Positions 58,483-64,000 of a DNA stretch of 64,000 bases are shown piece after piece. The DNA is from Abelmoschus esculentus (taxonomy: Eukaryota; Streptophyta; Magnoliopsida; Malvales; Malvaceae), in contig JAUCBN010000020.1 in the NCBI GenBank assembly GCA_035048815.1, positions 5,463,501-5,527,500 on the forward strand, written 5' to 3'. Made by a program: the position numbers and the translations under genes. The notes under the pieces are model-generated. The model searched no databases. It saw only the letters and a program-made list of their open reading frames with translations, and was not told where the DNA came from. Position 1 is the stretch's first letter. Each line of letters begins with the position of its first letter.

Positions 58483-59930
58483 ATGTCACCAGAATCTTGT
58501 GATTTTTCTTCCACATCAGGACAAGTTCTCGTTGTGAAAAGAACATTAAGATTAGAAGCGATGAATGAAGAAGACCAACAAAGGGAGAACATTTTCTACA
58601 CTAGATGCCATGTGAACAACAAGATTTGCTCTTTAATAATTGATGGAGGAAGTTGTACAAACATAGCAAGCACTTTGATGGTAGAACAACTCGGTCTTGA
58701 AACCACCGAACATCCAAATCCATATAAACTGCAATGGTTGCATGATGGAGGAGAATTAGAAGTCAACAAGCAAGTGAAAATTCCATTTTCCATTGGAAGA
58801 TACATAGATGAAGTCTTGTGTGACATACTACCTATGAGTGCAAGTCATATTCTTCTAGGGAGACCGTGGCAATACGACAAGAGAGCAGTTCATGACGGTT
58901 ACACCAATCAATTCTCATTTATGTTTAAAGGAAGAAAGATCATACTAACACCTTTGAGCCCAAGTCAAGTACATCGTGACCAGGAACAATTATCTAAGCG
59001 AATTGCAACATGGAATGAAAACAAAAAGGGAAAAGAGGAAGTCAAAGAAGGTTCGATGGAAGAAGAGCATTTTAAAGAAAAAGAAACCACCAGAATTGAA
59101 AATGAAAATGAGGAAATGAAAATAGTTGGAGTTGAAAATGAAAATGACAAAATGAAAATAGTTAGAGTTGAAATGAAGAGACTAAAAATGAAATTGTGAA
59201 TGAAGAGTATGTTGGAGTTGAAAATGCGCGAATTGAAAAGGAAGAGTGTGAAGAAGAAAAACAGATTTTATCTAACAATTATTTTCTTCCTATTTTTGAA
59301 TTTTCATTTTTACAGGATGATAAAAGGAAGACCCCAAGAGAGGCTCCAATTGCATTGTCGATCTTAAAGGAAACTCAACAACCAACACCAATTAAACATC
59401 CACCCTGGTTTGCTATTTTCACTCATTTGGTTAATAGTTACTCATTCTCTGACTATGATTTCTTTTGTAACAAATTGATTCACGTACTTGGTGTTATCCT
59501 ACCAAACTACGATGGCAAGTTCTTTTGTCATTCTAGGGATGATTGGTGCATCAAAATATGTCATTCCAGTAAAGCTATACAGTTAAGACTCTTCAAAAAT
59601 CATTATGATGTTTCGAAGAGTGGGGATGAAAAGTTAAATATCTTTTCCAAAGAACATGATGTTTCAAAGAATAAGTTTTGTTCTTAAAAGTCATGATGTT
59701 GCAAAAGGAGGATTCCAAAGAATTAGTGCCTATTTAGAGAAGGATGACCCGAGAAAATTGAACACATCACTTGGAAGGAGTGAGAATTCGTCCACCCTAA
59801 CTACAAGGAGGTGTCCATTAAAGAACAATTTCGATTTGAGGACAAATCGCCAAAAAGAAGGGGAGGATGATATGATCCTAATCGGCACCTATTTTCTCTA
59901 TGGTTTAATCACATCATTAAAAATCTTCCA
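58483..59930 (+). pseudogene. Family B ORF, right copy, frameshifted
   Basis: The uninterrupted protease is visible here: start MSPESCDFSS, LIIDGGSCTNIAS, LGRPWQYDKRA, then the acidic repeats. Position 59037 reads GAG where the left copy has TAG. The frame breaks near 59170 inside the third 12-residue repeat, where a base is lost from an A run and 15 bp differ from the left copy. It shifts again near 59670 after a 23-bp difference. The unrecognised domain (HPPWFAIFTHLVNSYSF) is otherwise conserved with the left copy. The left and right copies have different breaks, so the ancestral ORF was probably intact. The frame runs past the polypurine tract into the LTR at 59868. Confidence 0.85.
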
Positions 59931-59995
59931 GACTGATTCTAAGGGAGTTCTACCATACTTTATCTTCTATTATCTAATTTATGCATTCTATATAT
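59868..59995 (+). repeat. Right family B 3' LTR remnant (128 bp)
   Basis: It starts TGATATGATCC after a polypurine tract (59852-59867) and stops at CTATATAT, where A1 protease sequence begins. The break lies in a TATATA shared by both partners. Confidence 0.85.
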
Positions 59996-59996
59996 A

Positions 59997-62666
59997 CCGT
60001 TTTCGATTGAAAGTTACAAGGACGAGATCCTTTGTGATGTTGTGTCGATGGATGCTACTCACCATCTTTTGGGACGCCCTTGGCAGTATGACAAGAAGGT
60101 TATTCATGGTGGTTTTACAAATCGATACTCTTTTATGCATGCAGGTAAAAAAAAGATTACTTTGGCTCCTTTGACACCGAGTCAAGTGATGGAAGATCAA
60201 GCAAGCTTGAAAAAGAGTAAGGAAGCTGCAAAGGAGAAGAAAAAGATGAATGTTTATGCAAGCAGTCGAGAAGTCAGGAAATGTCTTTCCTCTCACCAAT
60301 CTTTGTCTATTTTAATGTTTAAAGATTATTGTTTATTGACTGACTTTCCTTCTAATTTGCCTGCATCAATTGTTTCCCTTTTGCAGGAATTTAAGAATGT
60401 GTTTCCGGAAGAAACACCGAGGGGATTGCCACCTCTTCGTGGTATTGAGCACCAGATTGACTTTATCCCAGGTGCTACTATTCCAAATCGACCAGCTTAT
60501 CGAACTAACCCTGAAGAGACAAAAGAGCTTCAAAGACAAGTGACAGAATTGATGGACAAGGGTTACATTCGAGAGAGTCTGAGTCCGTGTGCTGTTCCGG
60601 TATTGTTAGTGCCGAAGAAAGATGGGTCTTGGAGGATGTGCGTAGATTGTAGAGCTGTGAATCAGATTACAATTAAGTATCGTCATCCTATTCCCAAACT
60701 TGATGATATGTTGGACGAGCTTTGTGGAGCCGTCATCTTCTCCAAAATTGACCTAAAGAGTAGATATCATCAGATTCGCATGCGAGAAGGCGATGAATGG
60801 AAGACAGCCTTCAAAACGAAGCTATGTTTGTACGAATGTGCACAGGGTGTTGAAGTCGATCCTGAAAAGATAAAGGCAATTCAGGAATGGCCACGACCGA
60901 CATCGATTACTCGGGAAAAGAGGCCCATTCATACTTCAGTGAAAATCTTAGTGGAGCAACATTAAATTATCCAGTCTACGATAAGGAGATGTATGCACTG
61001 ATTCGGGCATTGGAGACTTGGCAGCATTACTTGTTGCCTAAGGAGTTTGTGATTCACACTGATCATGAGGCTTTACGATATATCACAGGTCAGCATAAAT
61101 TGAATAAGCGGCATGCTAAATGGGTTGAATTTTTGGAGTCTTTTCCTTATGTCATACGTTACAAAAAGGGTAAAGATAATGTCGTTGTTGATGCTTTATC
61201 ATGTAGATATATGCTTTTGAATTACCTTGATTCACATTTGATTGGATTTGCATATATCCGTGACTTGTATGTTGATGTTTCTGATTTTAGAGATAAGTAT
61301 AATCCTTGTGAGAAAGGTGCAGATGGAAAGTTTTACAGGCATGATGGTTATCTTTTCAAAGAAAATAGGATATGCATTCCACAGGGTTCAATGCGTGATA
61401 TTCTGATCCGTGAAGCACATGAGGGTGGATTGATGGGTCACTTTGGAGTCACCAAGACGTTACAGGCATTGAAAGAACATCTATTTTGGCCTAAGATGCG
61501 TAGAGACGTTGAAAGGTACTGTGAACATTGTGTGACATGTAAGAAAGCAAAATCGAAGGTTTCACCACATGGTATGTACTTACCTTTACCTATTCCTGAT
61601 TCTCCTTGGACTGATATTTCTATGGATTTTGTTTTGGGATTGCCAAGAACTAGGACAAGTAGAGATAGTATTTTTGTTGTGGTTGATAGGTTCTCTAAGA
61701 TGGCACATTTTATTGCATGCCATAAGACCGATGATGCTGTTAATGTGGCTAACTTGTTCTTTAGAGATGTTGTACGTTTGCATGGTATTCCTAGGTCGAT
61801 TGTTTCTGACAGGGATGTAAAGTTTTTGAGTCACTTCTGGAGGACTCTTTGGAGCAAATTAGGTACGAACTCATGTTTTCTACTACATGCCATCCCCAGA
61901 CTGATGGACAAACTGAGGTTGTTAACAGAGTTTTATCTACTTCGTTCCATCATTAAAAAGAATATCAAGACTTGGGAAGATTGTTTGCCACATGTTGAGT
62001 TTGCGTATAATCATGATGTACATTCTGCTACTAAGATGTCACCATTTGAGGTTGTTTATGGTTTTAACCCTATTACGCCTCTAGATTTGTTACCTTTGCC
62101 ACAGGAACAAGTGACGAATAGGGACGGTCAAGCAAAAGCAGAATATGTGAAGAAGTTGCATCAACAGGTGAAGGAGAATTTAGAACGAAGGACTCAACAA
62201 TATGAAAAGCAAGCAAACAAAGGAAGGAAGCGAGTCACCTTCGATGTTGGTGATTGGGTTTGGGTTCATTTTCGAAAAGAACGTTTTCCAGCCCAACGAC
62301 GGTCAAAGTTGTTACCAAGAGGAGATGGTCCTTTTCAGGTGTTGGCGAAAGTGAATGACAACGCCTACAAGATAGACTTACCGGGCGAGTACACTGTAAG
62401 TGCCACATTTAATGTTTCTGATTTAACCCCTTATGATGATTCTGCAGATTTGAGGTTAAATCCTTTTCAAGAAGGGGGATGATGTGAGCACATCAATGCA
62501 AGCACAATATGATCCAGAGGTCTTGCCACAAGGACCTATTACTCGTTCTAAGGCAAAGAAATTCAGGGAAGTACTTTTCCTTACTTGTGCTTCAATTCCA
62601 GATTCATTCGATAATGTTTATGCCTTAGAACATAGGCTTTATAATGTGTTGCATGCTAATATGTGA
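59997..62666 (+). pseudogene. A1 pol pseudogene with two intron-like deletions
   Basis: Protease tail (LLGRPWQYDKKV), RT N-terminal part, RNase H and integrase are recognisable. RT is broken near 60838, where 255 bp including the YFDDI region is missing, and again near 60912, where 252 bp between the RT end and RNase H is missing. A one-base loss follows near 60930. In integrase a one-base loss near 61868 and a five-base loss near 61945 put the GQTEVVN region (third catalytic residue) out of frame. Two G residues are lost in the polypurine tract relative to A2, so the frame stops at 62482; the LTR-encoded tail (62484-62666, GPITRSKAKKF) stays open in another frame. Confidence 0.9.
62469..62479 (+). 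promoter_or_regulatory. Polypurine tract of the A1 fragment
   Basis: AAGAAGGGGGA lies before the LTR start TGATGTGAGC. It has five G where A2 has seven, and this shifts the pol frame. Confidence 0.8.
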
Positions 62667-63890
62667 CATATTAGACTATACTAATTATATGTGTTTAAGT
62701 ATGTATATATGCTATTAAGTATGTTTTAAGGTTTGGTTTGATAGTGTTTATTATGTTTCTAACTTATTTATACGTTCTTGTGTGTTTTTTAATAAGTTTA
62801 CAAGTGTTTCAACCTTGTGTTTTACGAATGGATCCTTGTGCTGTTTTCCAGTATAGGTAAACAGAGGTGTACCAGTGAGTTACGAAATGGATTCTTGTTC
62901 TGTTTTCTAGTATAGGTAAACAGAGGTGTACCAGTGAGTTACGAAATGGATTCTTGTACTGTTTTCCAATATAGGTAAACAGAGGTGTGCCAGTGTAAGA
63001 GCAGGCCAAACACAACCCTCTTTTGGAATGATGGATGGCAACAAAGGATAAGGATGAAGGGTTTCTCATTCAAATTCAAACAATTAACACATGTTTAATG
63101 TGTTTTATGAGCCCAAACATGTGGCTGATATGAATGGAGCCTAGATGCAAGTTATTAAGCATTTGAATTTAATTTTAGCCAAGTATTCAAATTCGGCCAA
63201 CTCCTTCATTCTCCTATATATTCTGAAATTTTTGTAAAGACAAGGTTACACATTTTTGAATAAAAATTATATTTGAGAGTTTTCTCTTATTTGGTTCTTT
63301 TTAGAACTTTTTTGACATTCAAACTTGTTTTTAATTGTCAAATTCTTGATACTTTGGGTTCCTAGATCTCTATCTAGAGGGTCCAAGTCCTTTTGACGTT
63401 AAACAGATTCGATTCGGGTTTGCTCAGTATATTGTGCAGGTTCTTTCGAGTTTAGCATGTGCAATTCGATCCAGCAACTTTCTTCACCATTGTTGAACGT
63501 TCGAGTTGCTGCCATGGATGTTTCTTGATGCTTTCATCTTCCAGTTTGAATATCATTCAAAAGTTCAAACTTTTTTGTTCTTTATTTTTTTCTCGTTTTT
63601 ATTTTTCTTTCCATTGTTTCCTATATTGGTAAATAGTGAAAAATCCCGTTCCAGCGTCAACTTTTCTTATCTCTTTCATTTTTCGTTTTATTTTACTTCA
63701 TTGTTTTCCTATGTAGGTAAACAATGTAAAAATTCTCTTCAAACTCCCAAGTTATTATACTTATTTCCTATATAGGTAATCAGTGTAAACACTTGACTGT
63801 TTATGTTTTTCTTTTGCAGGAACTTGCTTACAACATTCCTAGATCCGCAACTTACGAAGAAAGTTCGTTTCGACAGACTACCTCGTATCA
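62480..63890 (+). repeat. A1 3' LTR (1411 bp)
   Basis: It runs from TGATGTGAGC to CCTCGTATCA. Compared with the 1054-bp LTR at 3769-4822 it carries extra copies of a 59-bp tandem repeat and more sequence between about 63480 and 63700. A TATATAT box is at 63215-63221. Several CCTATATAGG-type motifs are present. Confidence 0.92.
62823..62996 (+). repeat. 59-bp tandem repeat, three copies, in the A1 LTR
   Basis: Units start at 62823, 62881 and 62940, each beginning TACGAA and containing TATAGGTAAACAGAGGTGT. Element 1-4822 has about one and a half units at 4500-4590. Confidence 0.88.
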
Positions 63891-64000
63891 TAAAATAATC
63901 TAAAATTGAGATTAAGTGGATTAATCGTGTTCAAAGGCCCATAATTAACTATTTGAAATCATAAAATTTGATTAAATCTCATTTTGTGGACCTTTTGTTA
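63891..64000 (+). repeat. Satellite array 5 (start)
   Basis: Satellite resumes in the monomer type with GGATTAATCGTGTTCAAAGG and continues beyond the window. Confidence 0.93.

Larger units (their letters stand above)
51128..59995 (+). mobile_element. Family B, right copy, with nested C element
   Basis: This is a second copy of the B-plus-C nest. The insertion sites in the satellite and in the B LTR are the same as in the left copy, so it arose by duplication, not by new insertion. It lacks A2. It has lost 72 bp spanning the 5' LTR end and primer site (joint at 57860), and most of its 3' LTR, replaced after 59995 by an A1 fragment. It cannot be mobilised. Confidence 0.92.
59996..63890 (+). 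mobile_element. Family A1 fragment, plus strand, 5'-truncated
   Basis: It runs from within protease to the end of the 3' LTR; 5' LTR, leader and gag are missing. It is close in sequence to the element at 1-4822 but in the opposite orientation. Satellite follows directly at 63891. The fusion to family B probably arose by deletion between a B LTR and a neighbouring A1 element; no target duplication can be tested. Its coding part carries two internal deletions described in the findings. Confidence 0.9.

Overview
The window looks like plant nuclear DNA, most likely a dicot (species not identified), from a centromeric or pericentromeric block. I see no ordinary single-copy host gene, no tRNA or rRNA gene and no CRISPR array. 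The evidence for a plant is an AT-rich tandem satellite with a monomer of about 169 bp, Ty3/gypsy retrotransposons primed by initiator tRNA-Met, and a plant-type LINE (DUF4283 domain plus CCHC zinc knuckle).

Layout. 1-4822: the 5' part of a decayed minus-strand Ty3/gypsy element (family A1), inserted into 4823-9411, which is LINE debris plus an unclassified stretch carrying repeated paired hairpins. 9412-25397: satellite, interrupted by a 2100-bp solo LTR (12800-14899). 25398-42517: one composite insertion flanked by GAACT target duplications. It is a non-autonomous plus-strand element (family B) whose 5' LTR holds a minus-strand family C element (26669-30433) and whose coding region holds a young, apparently intact minus-strand element, A2 (31539-39809). 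42518-51127: satellite again, with a 1320-bp solo LTR (48311-49630). 51128-59995: a second copy of the B-plus-C nest, without A2. 59996-63890: a plus-strand A1 fragment fused to it. 63891-64000: satellite.

The satellite is a higher-order repeat. Nine monomer types recur in fixed order with a period of about 1524 bp. Locally it has been shortened into a new 453-bp unit, and one monomer carries a conversion-like patch.

A2 encodes one gag-pol polyprotein of about 1535 residues: gag, CCHC knuckle, protease, reverse transcriptase, RNase H, and integrase with a GPF/Y-type module but no chromodomain. Its C-terminus runs through the polypurine tract into the 3' LTR. That structure and the satellite setting suggest the CRM (centromeric) chromovirus lineage. 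This is inference from recalled family features, not a search.

The most unusual component is family B, seen in two copies. It has LTRs, a primer site, a leader and a polypurine tract, but its ORF lacks gag, RT, RNase H and nearly all of integrase. It keeps an aspartic protease joined to four acidic 12-residue repeats and a roughly 200-residue domain I do not recognise. Family C shares the gag-less start of the protease ORF. A second notable observation is in the A1 copy at 59996-63890: two internal deletions coincide with GT...AG boundaries, as if it had been copied from a spliced RNA.
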